DNA from: Arthrobacter sp. 135MFCol5.1
GTDB lineage: Bacteria > Actinomycetota > Actinomycetes > Actinomycetales > Micrococcaceae
Length of the DNA: 64,000 nucleotides
Direction of reading: 5' to 3'
Assembly: GCF_000374865.1 (NCBI RefSeq)
Contig: NZ_KB895452.1
Span: 682,001-746,000, forward strand
In this document: positions 18,280-27,290 of the stretch, one piece after another
Layout of the letters: every line of letters begins with the position of its first letter
How positions within the stretch are numbered: position 1 is the stretch's first letter
Notes under the pieces: generated by a model
What the model saw: only the letters and a program-made list of their open reading frames with translations
What the model was told of the DNA's origin: nothing
The model's database searches: none
Program-made: the position numbers and the translations under genes

Positions 18280-18435
18280 GGTGTCCCCTCAGACTTTGTG
18301 GTGTTCGTTTTGACTAGCTGGGAACTACTTTGCAGGGCCAAGCTCAGGAAGCGAGGGGGTAAAGAGTCAACAAATGCTCAAGGTATTTGAAATTTCAACT
18401 GCTGCTTGACCTGCGGTTATAGTCGCAGCCCCGGC

Positions 18436-19089
18436 TCAGGACCGGTCCAGCAGCAGCCGGCACCAGGCATCGCCCAACCACCCGGCGAACCGTTCCGGAT
18501 CCCAGCCGCGCTGGCCCACCAGCAGCCCCCAGTACTCCGGCCCGTTCATGCTCCATACAGCGTCGGCGAGTTCCGCGGCCGGCAGGTCGGTGCGGAGCTC
18601 CCCTGTCGTGGCGAGGTCCGCGATGAATTGGCGCATGTTGGCCGCGCGCCGGTCCGAGATCTCCCGCCAGAGCGCGCCGCAGTCCGGATCGGTGCCGGCC
18701 GCATCACGGAGCGCCTCGTACACCGGCGCCAGCCGGGGCTGGATGTGTGCCAGGGCCTGGGCGTACAGGGAGATCTTCTCGGCCGCCCGCGTCGCCTCGC
18801 GTATGCGGATCACGTAGTCCCGGCGCTCGGCCGGGACGGCCTGGCCGGTCCCCGAGATCGCCGCCTCCACCACCCCGCGCAGGAGGTCCGGCTTCCGCCC
18901 GATCGTGGCGTAAACCGTGTCGACGGCGACACCCGCCCGCCGGGCGATGGCCGCAACGGTGGCGGACCGGTACCCCTCGCCCACGAACAGGTCCCGGGCA
19001 GCGGAGAGCACCGCGTCCCGGGTTGCCGCCGCTTGTTCCCTCCGCAACGGGGAGTTGTAGCGGCGTGCCTGGGCATTGACTTCACTCAT
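18436..19089 (-). CDS. TetR-family repressor
   Basis: TetR regulator of 217 residues. The N-terminal helix-turn-helix covers about residues 22-68 (AARDLFVGEGYRSATVAAIA then AGVAVDTVYATIGRKPDLL). The C-terminal ligand domain is helical and Trp-containing. It is divergent from a flavin monooxygenase gene, and the gap between them contains a perfect 12-bp inverted repeat, so it very probably represses both. The inducer is unknown. Confidence 0.9.
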   Translation of the reverse strand: MSEVNAQARRYNSPLRREQAAATRDAVLSAARDLFVGEGYRSATVAAIARRAGVAVDTVYATIGRKPDLLRGVVEAAISGTGQAVPAERRDYVIRIREATRAAEKISLYAQALAHIQPRLAPVYEALRDAAGTDPDCGALWREISDRRAANMRQFIADLATTGELRTDLPAAELADAVWSMNGPEYWGLLVGQRGWDPERFAGWLGDAWCRLLLDRS

Positions 19090-19105
19090 CGCCGGGCCTA
19101 GCCTT

Positions 19106-19134
19106 AATTCATCCGAACATCATTCGGATGAATT
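19106..19134. promoter_or_regulatory. Perfect palindromic operator for the TetR regulator
   Basis: AATTCATCCGAA and its exact complement are separated by CATCA (12-bp arms, 5-bp centre). It lies between the TetR start and the monooxygenase start. The arm length and position are those of a TetR-family operator. Confidence 0.8.
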
Positions 19135-19189
19135 GTAGCAGGAAGCCCGGGACCGCAGCGGAGCGGCACGGACGGAAGGGCAGGACACC

Positions 19190-20329
19190 ATGTCGGAGCG
19201 CTTCACCACCGTGGTCATCGGCGGCGGCCAGGCAGGCCTGGCCATGGGCTACCACCTTGCCCGCCTCAACCGGCCGTTTGTGATCCTGGATGAACATGCG
19301 GCGGCCGGTGACAGCTGGCGCGCCCGCTGGGACTCCCTCAGGCTCTTTACCCCGGCCCGGTACGACGCCCTGCCAGGCAGCCGGTTCCCCGCACCGCAAT
19401 GGTCCTTCCCCTCCCGCGAAGAGTTCGCCGATTACCTGGGCCGCTACGGTGAAGAGTTCGGGTTGCCGGTCCGGCACAATGTCCGGGTCACCGGCCTCCG
19501 CCACGACAGCCACGCCTTCGTCATTGACGCCGGCGGCCGGCGGTTCGAAGCCGACAACGTGGTGGTCGCCTCCGGCTGGGACCGGAAACCCCGAATTCCC
19601 GCTTTCGCCGGGCAGCTCAGCCCGGCCATCCGGCAGCTCACAGCAGGGAGCTACCGGAGCCCCCGTGACCTCGCGCCGGGACCGGTCCTGGTGGTCGGCG
19701 CCGGCAATTCAGGCGCGGACATCGCCCTGGAACTTGCTTCCACCCGCACCACTTACCTGTCCGGCCGCCATCCGGGCGAAATCCCCTGGCGCGTCGACGC
19801 CGCCGCCGCCCGCCCGCTGACGCTGGCCGTCTTCTTTGCCTTCTCCCATATCCTCACGCTCGGCACGCCCGCCGGCCGGAAGGCCCGGCCCCGGGTCCTC
19901 TCGCACAGCGGGCCACTGGTCAGGGTGAAGAACCGGGACCTGGTGCGCGCCGGCGTCGTACGCGTTGCCAGGACGGAAGGCACCAAAGACGGCCTTCCGC
20001 TGTTGGCTGGCGGGAGGACGCTGGAAGTGGCCAACGTCATCTGGTGTACCGGATTCACTCCGGACCTGGACTGGATCCACCTGCCCGTGATGGGCGCGGA
20101 CGGCCAGCCTGCCCAAGACCGGGGCGTGGCCACCAGCCAGCCCGGACTCTACTTCCTCGGCGCCACCTTCCAGCATTCGCTGGCCTCCTCCATGGTCCAC
20201 GGCGTGGGCCGCGACGCGGAATTCATCGCCGGCAGGATCGCGGCAGCCGCGGCACCGGCGGCAGCCGCGGGATCATCAACTGCAGCACCGGATGCGGTCA
20301 GGCCGGAAGGCTCAACTGCTCCACAATGA
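19190..20329 (+). CDS. Flavin-containing monooxygenase / NAD(P)-FAD oxidoreductase
   Basis: Class B-like flavin monooxygenase of 379 residues. An FAD-binding motif GGGQAG is at about 11-16 and an NAD(P)-binding motif GAGNSG near 169-174. Between them are FSFPSREEFADYL-like and ASGWDRKPRIP, the linker typical of FAD/NADPH two-domain oxygenases. It probably oxygenates a small organic compound with NADPH and O2. It is controlled with the divergent TetR. Its last 32 bases overlap the convergent hydrolase gene. Confidence 0.88.
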   Translation: MSERFTTVVIGGGQAGLAMGYHLARLNRPFVILDEHAAAGDSWRARWDSLRLFTPARYDALPGSRFPAPQWSFPSREEFADYLGRYGEEFGLPVRHNVRVTGLRHDSHAFVIDAGGRRFEADNVVVASGWDRKPRIPAFAGQLSPAIRQLTAGSYRSPRDLAPGPVLVVGAGNSGADIALELASTRTTYLSGRHPGEIPWRVDAAAARPLTLAVFFAFSHILTLGTPAGRKARPRVLSHSGPLVRVKNRDLVRAGVVRVARTEGTKDGLPLLAGGRTLEVANVIWCTGFTPDLDWIHLPVMGADGQPAQDRGVATSQPGLYFLGATFQHSLASSMVHGVGRDAEFIAGRIAAAAAPAAAAGSSTAAPDAVRPEGSTAPQ

Positions 20330-20999
20330 TCCTCGCGGTCCCGGGGTCGCCAAGGATCCGGAAGTGCCCGGCCACCGGCAACTCGATATTGGTGGCGCCG
20401 GGGAGCACGCTGCCCTCCGGGATGTGCGGGTCGAACGGGCCGTACAGGGACGTGATGCGGCTGTTGATGGTCTGCTCGCGCGCCATCTGCAGGGTTAACG
20501 CGTTGCGCGGTGAGAAGATCCGCAGGCTGGGCAGCAGCATGTACCGGGCGTAGCGGGAACCGGAGAATGGTGCGCACACGGCAATCATCCGGTCGATCCG
20601 GTGCTCGGGATCCAGGGACAGCATGGTGTATTTGCCGATCAGCCCGCCTTTGCTGTGGGCCACCAGGATGGCGTTGTGCAGGCCCGCCTCCTCCAGATGC
20701 TGGGCCACCAGCCTGGCGGCGTCCGGGACCTTGAGTTTGTTGCGCTGCAGCACAGTGACCACGTGAACGGGATGCCCGGCATCATGGATGGCCCGGATGA
20801 GCGGCATCATGAACTGCCAGTTTTCATAGACGCCGGGGATGATCACCACGGGCTGCAGGGTGCCCGTCCGGAAGGAGGCCGGCTGCACGCGGGAGAGGAA
20901 CCCCCTGACCTGCCAGCCGGTGGCATAGGCATAGTCCTGGGCCCACCACACGGCTTTGTGCAGGGGGCTGATGCGGGCGCTCGCGCCGGGGTCGGTCAT
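20298..20999 (-). CDS. Alpha/beta hydrolase (lipase-like)
   Basis: Soluble hydrolase of 233 residues. PVVIIPGVYENW is the oxyanion-hole strand. The nucleophile elbow is VAHSKGGLIG, with Ser in A-H-S-K-G in place of the common G-x-S-x-G. A late His is in PVAGHFRILGD. It resembles acetyltransferase/lipase-like esterases. ATG 20999 is chosen; the open frame further upstream is a shadow of the MFS gene. Its 3' end overlaps the convergent monooxygenase gene. Confidence 0.85.
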   Translation of the reverse strand: MTDPGASARISPLHKAVWWAQDYAYATGWQVRGFLSRVQPASFRTGTLQPVVIIPGVYENWQFMMPLIRAIHDAGHPVHVVTVLQRNKLKVPDAARLVAQHLEEAGLHNAILVAHSKGGLIGKYTMLSLDPEHRIDRMIAVCAPFSGSRYARYMLLPSLRIFSPRNALTLQMAREQTINSRITSLYGPFDPHIPEGSVLPGATNIELPVAGHFRILGDPGTARIIVEQLSLPA

Positions 21000-21022
21000 G
21001 TGTCGAGAATAGCCTGCCGGCG

Positions 21023-22240
21023 TCAGTAGTTCCGGCGATGCTTGAGGCGGGGCAAGACGACGCCGAACACGGCCGCCGCCGCGAACCCCAGGATGCCCGT
21101 GGCTGAGATCCCCGGACCCAGGGAGGCCAGTGCCGTCACCCCGGAGAGGAGCACCGGGCCGCCGGTGGACCCGGCGTCCGCCATAAACCGCCAGAGGCCC
21201 AGGAACTGGCCGCGGCCGCGATCCGGCGAGAAGTCCGCTCCCAGGGTCATCACCAGCCCGGAGCTGATGCCGTTGCCGAAGCCGATCAGCAGCGCAGCCA
21301 GCAGCAGTCCCGTGAAGGATCCGGTGAGCGGGATCAACAGCAGTGCGGTTCCCATGAGCAACGTGGAGGGGATGGCCACCCATTGCCGGCCTTTGCGGTC
21401 CATCAGTTTGCCGGCGGGATAGAACACCATCATGTCGATCGCACCGGAGAGGCCGTAGATCAGGGACGCGGAGGTGGCGTCCATGCCCAGATGGTCGGCC
21501 CAGAGCGGGATCACCACCTGCCGGGAGGACCGCAACGCACTGAGCAGCAGGATGCCCACACCCAGCGAGAGGAATACGCCCGCGTGCGAAACCGCGACGC
21601 TCCGGAGCGTGGGCTGGGTGGCGCCGTCCCCGCCCGGCGGGGCGTCCGGCACGGCCAGGTCCGGGATGGTGAGGGACAGCAGGGCTGCCGAGGCCATGGC
21701 CACCACGCCCACCCAGTACGCGCCGGCGATGCCGAAGAACTGCATCACGGCCGCGCCCGCAAAGGGGCCGATGAACACTCCGATACGGTTCACCCCGCCC
21801 AAGGTGGACAGCGCCCTGGCACGGAACGCCACGGGCACGGCCTCGGTGAGGTATTTCTGCCGGGCCAGGCCGAACACCGCACCGGACATCCCGACGACGG
21901 TCATCGCCACGGCCAGCAGCCAGAGTCCGTTCGGGGCCAGCGCGGAGGTGGCGGCGGCGGCGAGTGCCAGGCCGGCGGCGACGGCGGCGCCCACGATGGA
22001 CCAGCGCTCTCCGAAGCGCAGGGTCACCAGGGACGCGGGCAGGTTGAAGAACCAGGAGCCCAGGCCGATGAGGGTCACGATGAGGGCTGCCACGGCCACT
22101 GATGCGCCCAGCTCGCGGGCCGACAATGCCACCACCGGGAGGATGGCACCCTGGCCGATTCCGAAGAGCAGCGTGGGACCGAACGCGGCGACCGCAATAC
22201 TGCGCAGGTTGAAGGGCTGGGCGTCATCCGGGGAAGTCAT
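21023..22240 (-). CDS. MFS transporter
   Basis: Major facilitator of 405 residues with 12 predicted helices. The 2-3 loop has SLVTLRFGERWSIVG, close to MFS motif A, and the central loop is short and proline-rich (PDAPPGGDGATQP). The second half begins LRSVAVSHAGVFLSLG. The family commonly exports drugs or sugars; substrate not evident. A small membrane protein gene precedes it on the same strand, 76 bases away. Confidence 0.87.
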   Translation of the reverse strand: MTSPDDAQPFNLRSIAVAAFGPTLLFGIGQGAILPVVALSARELGASVAVAALIVTLIGLGSWFFNLPASLVTLRFGERWSIVGAAVAAGLALAAAATSALAPNGLWLLAVAMTVVGMSGAVFGLARQKYLTEAVPVAFRARALSTLGGVNRIGVFIGPFAGAAVMQFFGIAGAYWVGVVAMASAALLSLTIPDLAVPDAPPGGDGATQPTLRSVAVSHAGVFLSLGVGILLLSALRSSRQVVIPLWADHLGMDATSASLIYGLSGAIDMMVFYPAGKLMDRKGRQWVAIPSTLLMGTALLLIPLTGSFTGLLLAALLIGFGNGISSGLVMTLGADFSPDRGRGQFLGLWRFMADAGSTGGPVLLSGVTALASLGPGISATGILGFAAAAVFGVVLPRLKHRRNY

Positions 22241-22316
22241 CAGATTTATCCTAGGGCCGCCGCCAACGCATCAGGGCCGTGACGCGAAGGACGGGGTGTG
22301 GCAGCGCCCCGGGCCC

Positions 22317-22754
22317 CTAACGTTTCCTGGGCCGGGGCTCGATGCCCGCCAACGCCCGGACCAGGTTGACCAGCTCCGCCACGGCCCCAATGACCGAGCC
22401 CGCCATGGCGATCACCAGGAGCACCCGCACCAGCACCGGCCAGCCGGTCCAGCCGCCGGTGAAGTCGAAGGGGAAGACCTCCCAGACGCGGACGGTGGCG
22501 GCCAGGCCGAAGCCCAGCGCCACCAGGTTTCCCACGGCCCAAAGGGCCCGGGCACGGATCAGGACGCAGACCACGCCCACCACGATGCCGGCGATCATGG
22601 ACGCGTTGATCAGGTCAAGGACGCGGACCATGCCGGAGGTGAGGAAGGGCAACACCTGCCACCCGGGCCAGATGTTGATCCCGTACAGGAGCAGGGCATT
22701 GACCACTGCGGAGCCAATGTTGCCGCTCCCGCCGGTGGAAGTCCGGTCCGCCAT
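22317..22754 (-). CDS. Small multi-spanning membrane protein
   Basis: Protein of 145 residues with four hydrophobic segments (about 15-35, 45-65, 70-90 and 105-130). It carries Trp-rich connecting loops (YGINIWPGWQVLPF, FDFTGGWTGWPVL) and a basic tail EPRPRKR. I prefer ATG 22754, which has GGGAGGG before it; an upstream in-frame start would add eight residues. I do not recognise the family. It may be co-transcribed with the downstream MFS gene. Confidence 0.7.
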   Translation of the reverse strand: MADRTSTGGSGNIGSAVVNALLLYGINIWPGWQVLPFLTSGMVRVLDLINASMIAGIVVGVVCVLIRARALWAVGNLVALGFGLAATVRVWEVFPFDFTGGWTGWPVLVRVLLVIAMAGSVIGAVAELVNLVRALAGIEPRPRKR

Positions 22755-22919
22755 GGCACCACCCTCCCCCGGCCCCACCGCATGCCGAAAGTGCCGAAGG
22801 TCCCCCCGCCGGCGTGCGTCCCGGCGGTAAAAATACAGGGGTCACAAAAGGGCCGGCGAGGAGTAGCGTTCGCCTTATGGGGCGCTGATTCGTGCCCACC
22901 GCCAAGGGGAGGTCATTTC

Positions 22920-23261
22920 ATGGGTGAAGTGTGGGTTCGCACTCTGGGCAACGGGTTGGTCCGGGCAGACCGGGTCACCGAGATTGCGTCCACCCGGGGG
23001 TCCTTGCACGAGGACCGCGGGTATTCACTGAAGGTCATTGTGGACGGCAAGGGCCACGTGCTGATTGACGACGCCGGCCTGCAGGGTTCCCTGCCGGAGC
23101 GCCTGGAGTATGCCCGGCACATGGAGGATGCCCTGCTGCTCGCCATCGACGAGGCTCGCGAGAACGACGCGTCGATGGTGATCTCCTACGAGCCCGAACG
23201 CGAGCGCTGGTCTGCCGCTCCGGTCTCTGTATTAACGGGCAGGCTCCCCGAAGTGGTCTGA
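22920..23261 (+). CDS. Conserved-looking hypothetical protein
   Basis: Soluble protein of 113 residues with an excellent ribosome-binding site (GGGGAGG) before ATG 22920. It opens MGEVWVRTLGNGLVRADRV, has alternating strands and a helix ERLEYARHMEDALLLAIDEA, and contains no cysteine. The open frame that continues upstream to 21474 is antisense noise. It is convergent with trxB, 26 bases apart. Function unknown. Confidence 0.75.
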   Translation: MGEVWVRTLGNGLVRADRVTEIASTRGSLHEDRGYSLKVIVDGKGHVLIDDAGLQGSLPERLEYARHMEDALLLAIDEARENDASMVISYEPERERWSAAPVSVLTGRLPEVV

Positions 23262-23287
23262 CCCCGGGGGCCCGCCGCCGGACTGCC

Positions 23288-24265
23288 TCAGTTGTGCGTC
23301 GGTTCCTCCACCAGCGCGGTCGCGATGCTGGCTGCGTCCTCCAAGGCTGCCAGGAAGCGTTCCGCGTCCAGGGCCGCCGCGCAGCCGGTGCCGGCCGCAG
23401 TGATGGCCTGCCGGTACCGGTGGTCAACGGCATCGCCGCAGGCGAAGACTCCGGTGAGGTTGGTGCAGGTGGTGGGGGCATCCACTTTGATGTAGCCCTC
23501 CTCGTCCAGATCCACTTGGCCGGCCACGAGTTCGGTCCGCGGCAGGTGCCCGATGGCCACGAAGATGCCGGTGGCATCCTGGTGCCGGGTTTCGCCGGTG
23601 CGGGTATCCGTGAGGGTCACGCCGGTGACCTTGCCGTCGCCGTGGATGGCGCTGACCGCGGAGTTCCAGGCGAACCGGATCTTGGGGTTGTCCTTGGCCC
23701 GCTGCGCCATGATGCGGGAGGCCCGCAGTTCGCCCTTGCGGACCACCACAGTGACGGTCTTGCCGAAGCGGGTCAGGAAAGTTGCTTCCTCCATGGCGGA
23801 GTCGCCGCCGCCCACGACGATGATGTCCTGGTCGCGGAAGAAGAACCCATCGCAGGTGGCGCACCAGGAGACGCCGTGGCCGCTGAACTTCTTCTCCTCC
23901 GGCAGGCCGAGTTCCTTATAGGCGGAGCCGGTGGCGAGGATGACCGCCTGCGCCTCGTACGTCTCCCCGCCGCCGGTGACCACGCGCTTGACGGGGCCTT
24001 TGAGCTCAACGGAGGTGGCGTCGTCGTATTCGATGCGGGCGCCGAACTTTTCCGCCTGCTGCTGCAGGCCGTCCATCAGCTCCGGGCCCTGGATGCCGCC
24101 CGGGAAACCGGGGAAATTCTCCACTTCGGTGGTGTTCATCAGGGCACCGCCGGCCGTGACGGAGCCGGCCAGGACCAGCGGGTTCAGTCCGGCGCGGGCG
24201 GCGTAGATGGCGGCGGTGTAGCCGGACGGGCCGGAACCGATAATGATCAGCTGTTCTTTGCTCAT
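23288..24265 (-). CDS. trxB: Thioredoxin reductase
   Basis: NADPH- and FAD-dependent reductase of thioredoxin, 325 residues, normal length. The FAD motif GSGPSG is at 10-15, the redox-active pair is C135-A-T-C138 in SWCATCDG, the NADPH motif GGGDSA follows, and the C-terminal [15 protein letters not shown] binds flavin. It stands alone without a trxA in the window. The upstream gap 24266-24468 contains no other gene. Confidence 0.95.
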   Translation of the reverse strand: MSKEQLIIIGSGPSGYTAAIYAARAGLNPLVLAGSVTAGGALMNTTEVENFPGFPGGIQGPELMDGLQQQAEKFGARIEYDDATSVELKGPVKRVVTGGGETYEAQAVILATGSAYKELGLPEEKKFSGHGVSWCATCDGFFFRDQDIIVVGGGDSAMEEATFLTRFGKTVTVVVRKGELRASRIMAQRAKDNPKIRFAWNSAVSAIHGDGKVTGVTLTDTRTGETRHQDATGIFVAIGHLPRTELVAGQVDLDEEGYIKVDAPTTCTNLTGVFACGDAVDHRYRQAITAAGTGCAAALDAERFLAALEDAASIATALVEEPTHN

Positions 24266-24468
24266 GGGATGTCCTTCGGAGGCGGTGCTACTGGGCGTGC
24301 CTTGATCACATCACGGATCAGAGCGGGAGGGCCAACGTTCGCTTCGATGTCATAAAGGCCGCGGTGTTGCGCACATCACATTCTGTCCCTACTCTGGTTG
24401 AGGCTTAAGCAAACAGGCCATGCAAGAAGCTGCAGCGTCGCAGCCAATGCCGGGGAAGGCTTTACAAC

Positions 24469-24792
24469 GTGAATTCGAAGCTTAATATCGTGGTCCGGAT
24501 TGACCTGGACCACAGCAAGGCCCAGGTGATTGCAAAGGGGCATATCACCATCCACAGCATTAACGCACTCTATGTCGTGGCCAAGCGTGCCAACTCCCTC
24601 AAAGGGGGCCTGGACCTGGAGCTTGATATCTCCAGCGCCTGGGTGGACGAGGATGCGCTGGAAATGCTCCGTTCCGCAGCCCGGTCCAGGCACCTGCCGG
24701 CCAAGATCGATCCCGGCCAGGCACCCTGCACCATCAGCGTGCTGGCTGACCGGCGGCATCGTTCCGCGACGCCTGCCCGCCAGGCCGCATAG
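24469..24792 (+). CDS. Small protein with STAS-like fold (tentative)
   Basis: Protein of 107 residues starting at GTG 24469 with GGGGAAGG upstream. The order of strands and helices (LNIVVRIDLDHSKAQVIAKG, then a helix, LDLELDISSAWVDEDALEML) resembles an anti-sigma-antagonist STAS domain, but I see no conserved phosphorylatable Ser/Thr box. The C-terminus is basic. It is divergent from trxB. Tentative assignment. Confidence 0.6.
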   Translation: MNSKLNIVVRIDLDHSKAQVIAKGHITIHSINALYVVAKRANSLKGGLDLELDISSAWVDEDALEMLRSAARSRHLPAKIDPGQAPCTISVLADRRHRSATPARQAA

Positions 24793-24868
24793 CCCGTCCC
24801 GGCCGCTCGCCGCGCCCCCTGATCGGGCCAGAGCCGGCCGGCCACATTTTCCTCTCCCGCTTTAACCA

Positions 24869-24912
24869 ACGAAGTGCAGCTGCACCCGAACAGACGGGTG
24901 GCTGCACTTCGT
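24869..24912. terminator. Bidirectional terminator-like hairpin
   Basis: Arms ACGAAGTGCAGCTGCACCCG and CGGGTGGCTGCACTTCGT (two-base bulge) enclose a six-base loop between the convergent genes ending at 24792 and 24961. Confidence 0.65.
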
Positions 24913-24960
24913 GACGTCATGGCTTTCTTCCGGGAGTTTCGGGTCGAACAGCTCCTGGAC

Positions 24961-25410
24961 CTACAGCAGCCGGTCGCTGCCGGCGAGGAACTCCCGGAGT
25001 TCCATCTGGGTCAGGCCCGCCGCGTCGCTCAGGGCGTCCGGCGCGGCACCCAGCCGGGAGGCGCCGCGCACGGCGTTGGCAAACCCCTCCTGCGCGGCAT
25101 CCAGCTCCCACTGGATGCTTTCCACCCGCGCGGAGGCCAGCCGGACCGCTTCCAGTGGATCTCCGGCAGGTTCGCTATCCAGCCTGTACCCGCAGGCACA
25201 TGACCATTCGGAGGAGCCGAGCTCAAGTGGAGCCCAGCCGAGGGAAGCAATGGGGACCGGGGAGGCCGTCATTTCCACGCCGCAATGCATGGGGGCCGCG
25301 GGTGCCGTGATGTCCAGCGCCACGCTTTCCGCGGGCCGGGCGGGAGTCTCGGTGTCTATCGTCACCGGGATCGAGTGCCCGGCCGCCTGAGGTTCAAGTA
25401 CTGCAGTCAT
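24961..25410 (-). CDS. Hypothetical protein with Cys motif
   Basis: Protein of 149 residues from ATG 25410 (an in-frame start at 25440 would add ten). It contains APMHCGVEM and WSCACGYRLD, a spaced set of three cysteines with a His that could bind metal. The C-terminal half is helical (QWELDAAQEGFANAVRGAS, LTQMELREFLAGSDRLL). I do not recognise it. A MarR gene lies directly upstream on the same strand, and the 62-base gap has a dyad. Confidence 0.65.
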   Translation of the reverse strand: MTAVLEPQAAGHSIPVTIDTETPARPAESVALDITAPAAPMHCGVEMTASPVPIASLGWAPLELGSSEWSCACGYRLDSEPAGDPLEAVRLASARVESIQWELDAAQEGFANAVRGASRLGAAPDALSDAAGLTQMELREFLAGSDRLL

Positions 25411-25445
25411 TCGATCCACCATCCGATAGTTCACTAACAATGTAG

Positions 25446-25458
25446 CTAGTCTAACTAG
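25446..25458. promoter_or_regulatory. Dyad CTAGT-CTA-ACTAG, possible MarR operator
   Basis: Perfect 5-bp inverted repeat between the MarR gene and its downstream neighbour. The core GTCTAAC recurs at 26024-26030 in the MarR leader, so both promoters may carry a site for the same regulator. Confidence 0.45.
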
Positions 25459-25472
25459 GATTACTTCGTTGT

Positions 25473-25991
25473 CTACCGGGATCCAATGTGCGGAGCCATG
25501 TTGACGGCGTCCACCGCCTCGCGCATGCGCATCAGGAAGTGCATCACCGCTTTGATTTCCTCCGGCGACAGGGACTCGGCGGCCTCGAGCATGCGCTTAT
25601 GCATTTGGTTGAGGTTATGCCGGACTTCCTCGTCGGCTCCGGGTGCGGGCCGGAGAATGATGGCGCGGCGGTCCGACGGGTGGCGTTCACGCGTTACATG
25701 GCCGCTGGCAACCAGCCGGTCCACGAGCGTGGTCATGGAGGCCGAGGTGATTCCCAGCCGGCCTGCCAGTTCCGTGGGGCGTACGCCCACGCCGGCGGCT
25801 TCTGCGTCAATGAGGTACCGCAGGGCCAGGAGATCGGTCTCCCCCATGGCGGGCGACGAGCGGGTACGCCGGCGCATGGCGGTTTCGGATGTGCGGAACT
25901 CCCGGAGGGCGTTGATCACATCAACGGCCCTGGGCTCTGTGTCTTCCAGGGTGGGGTACGAGTAGCCTTCGCTTGCACCATGCGGGGTCAT
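25473..25991 (-). CDS. MarR-family regulator
   Basis: Regulator of 172 residues. The winged helix spans about residues 50-115: ALRYLIDAEAAGVGVRPTEL, GRLGITSASMTTLVDRLVAS as recognition helix, and the wing HVTRERHPSDRRAIIL, which is a classic MarR signature. The terminal helices dimerise. A shared GTCTAAC motif in its own leader and in the downstream intergenic gap suggests control of itself and of the next gene. Confidence 0.9.
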   Translation of the reverse strand: MTPHGASEGYSYPTLEDTEPRAVDVINALREFRTSETAMRRRTRSSPAMGETDLLALRYLIDAEAAGVGVRPTELAGRLGITSASMTTLVDRLVASGHVTRERHPSDRRAIILRPAPGADEEVRHNLNQMHKRMLEAAESLSPEEIKAVMHFLMRMREAVDAVNMAPHIGSR

Positions 25992-26208
25992 GCGAATTCC
26001 TTCGATATCCTACTTGCTTGACTGTCTAACGAATCTATCGTAGCCCATCCGCCGGCCCGGCCCCCGAAGAGCTCGGGCAAGTACCTGCGCCGGCCGCCGG
26101 AAAAAGTAGAGTACCGGCTACTCGTGCACCCGCCCTGGCCACCCAATAAATTGCAAGGAAACCTGCGGCGGCCGATGCCACTGGGTACGACTTGAATGGG
26201 GGTGCGGG

Positions 26209-26961
26209 GTGGCGGTTGGCCCGGCGCATAACAGGGGACCCGAACGGCAAGGGTTCCTGCTGGACCTGATAACAGGTACCGAGGACGACGCCGGCTCCCT
26301 GCAGACGCTCGCCGACGCAGCGGCCAGGTGGCTCAGTACGACGGCCGGCTCAACGATCGAGTGCGGCGCCGTGCTGCACAGGCAGCGAACCTACGCCGCC
26401 GGTGCCGGCAGCACACCGGGAGCAGCCCGCTTCGCGGCGGCCGAGGAGGAACACGGAGACGGGCCCACGGCGCTGGGCGTGGGGTTGTCAGCGCCCGTGG
26501 TGGTCAACCCCACGGGCTCCGCCGCGCGCTGGCAGGCGTACCGTCACCGGTTGCTGGACGGCGGATACGGAGCGGCATTGGCCCTCCCCCTCGAACTGCG
26601 GCCCGGATCGTCGGGAGCCCTGGTGTTCCTGGCCCACGGCAACTACGCCTTCATCACCCGGATCACCAACGAGGCGGCCTGGTTTGCCGGGGTGGCCTCA
26701 CAGAGCCTGAAGCTGGCCTTGGACGTCCACGGCGTCATCCGCTCCGGGGACAACCTGAAGCAGGTGCTGGAGAGCAGGACCTCCATTGATGTGGCCTGCG
26801 GTGTGCTGATGGCACAAAACCGCTGTTCCTACCCCGAGGCCTTCAGCAAGCTCGCCGGGGCGTCGCGGCACCGCAACCTCAAGGTCCGCAGCGTTGCGGA
26901 CAGCATCCTCAGCACCATGCCCAGCGGCGCCACCCGGTTTGAGCCCCCGGCGTTTGCCTGA
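26209..26961 (+). CDS. GAF-ANTAR domain response regulator
   Basis: Cytoplasmic regulator of 250 residues starting at GTG. The N-terminal three quarters is a GAF-like sensor; the C-terminus (about 186-236) is an ANTAR RNA-binding domain with SRTSIDVACGVLMAQNRCSY and a last helix. ANTAR proteins bind paired hexanucleotide stem-loops in mRNA to prevent termination. A second GAF-ANTAR is at 35082. No receiver domain is present, so the GAF domain is the likely signal input. Confidence 0.85.
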   Translation: MAVGPAHNRGPERQGFLLDLITGTEDDAGSLQTLADAAARWLSTTAGSTIECGAVLHRQRTYAAGAGSTPGAARFAAAEEEHGDGPTALGVGLSAPVVVNPTGSAARWQAYRHRLLDGGYGAALALPLELRPGSSGALVFLAHGNYAFITRITNEAAWFAGVASQSLKLALDVHGVIRSGDNLKQVLESRTSIDVACGVLMAQNRCSYPEAFSKLAGASRHRNLKVRSVADSILSTMPSGATRFEPPAFA

Positions 26962-27002
26962 GGACTACCGGAAGGGCAGCGGCATACCGGTACCCGGAGG
27001 GG

Positions 27003-27107
27003 TTAGTGGCGCGCCCGCGCCCGGATGAGCCCGGCCGCGACGAGCCCGGCAGCTCCGAGGGAAGCCAACATGCCGCCGAGAGCCACGAAGTAATCTGTAA
27101 TGGTCAT
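27003..27107 (-). CDS. Possible single-span membrane miniprotein
   Basis: ATG 27107 gives 34 residues: MTITDYFVALGGM, a hydrophobic Ala/Gly/Leu helix and the basic end IRARARH. A weak GGAG lies upstream. The longer frame to 27239 has no better start. It could be a real small membrane protein, but evidence is only composition. Confidence 0.35.
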   Translation of the reverse strand: MTITDYFVALGGMLASLGAAGLVAAGLIRARARH

Positions 27108-27278
27108 TGCCCTGCGCTCCGTCCATGCCACTGAAACTGCCTGATGAGCCCAAGCTACGCGCCGAGTCTCAGCGTTTCCCGAAGGATCGCCAGCAGGTTT
27201 GGTCAAGATCTGATGAAAATCAGCTGCGGGCATCCACATAGTTCGGTTCCCCGATCTTCCCTTTGGCGGGGCGTTCCG

Positions 27279-27284
27279 TATTAT
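27279..27284 (+). promoter_or_regulatory. Candidate -10 box of a leaderless gene
   Basis: TATTAT stands seven bases before ATG 27291, and no ribosome-binding site precedes the ATG. This spacing would put the transcription start at or next to the A of the start codon. No strong -35 was identified. Confidence 0.35.
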
Positions 27285-27290
27285 TCATGC

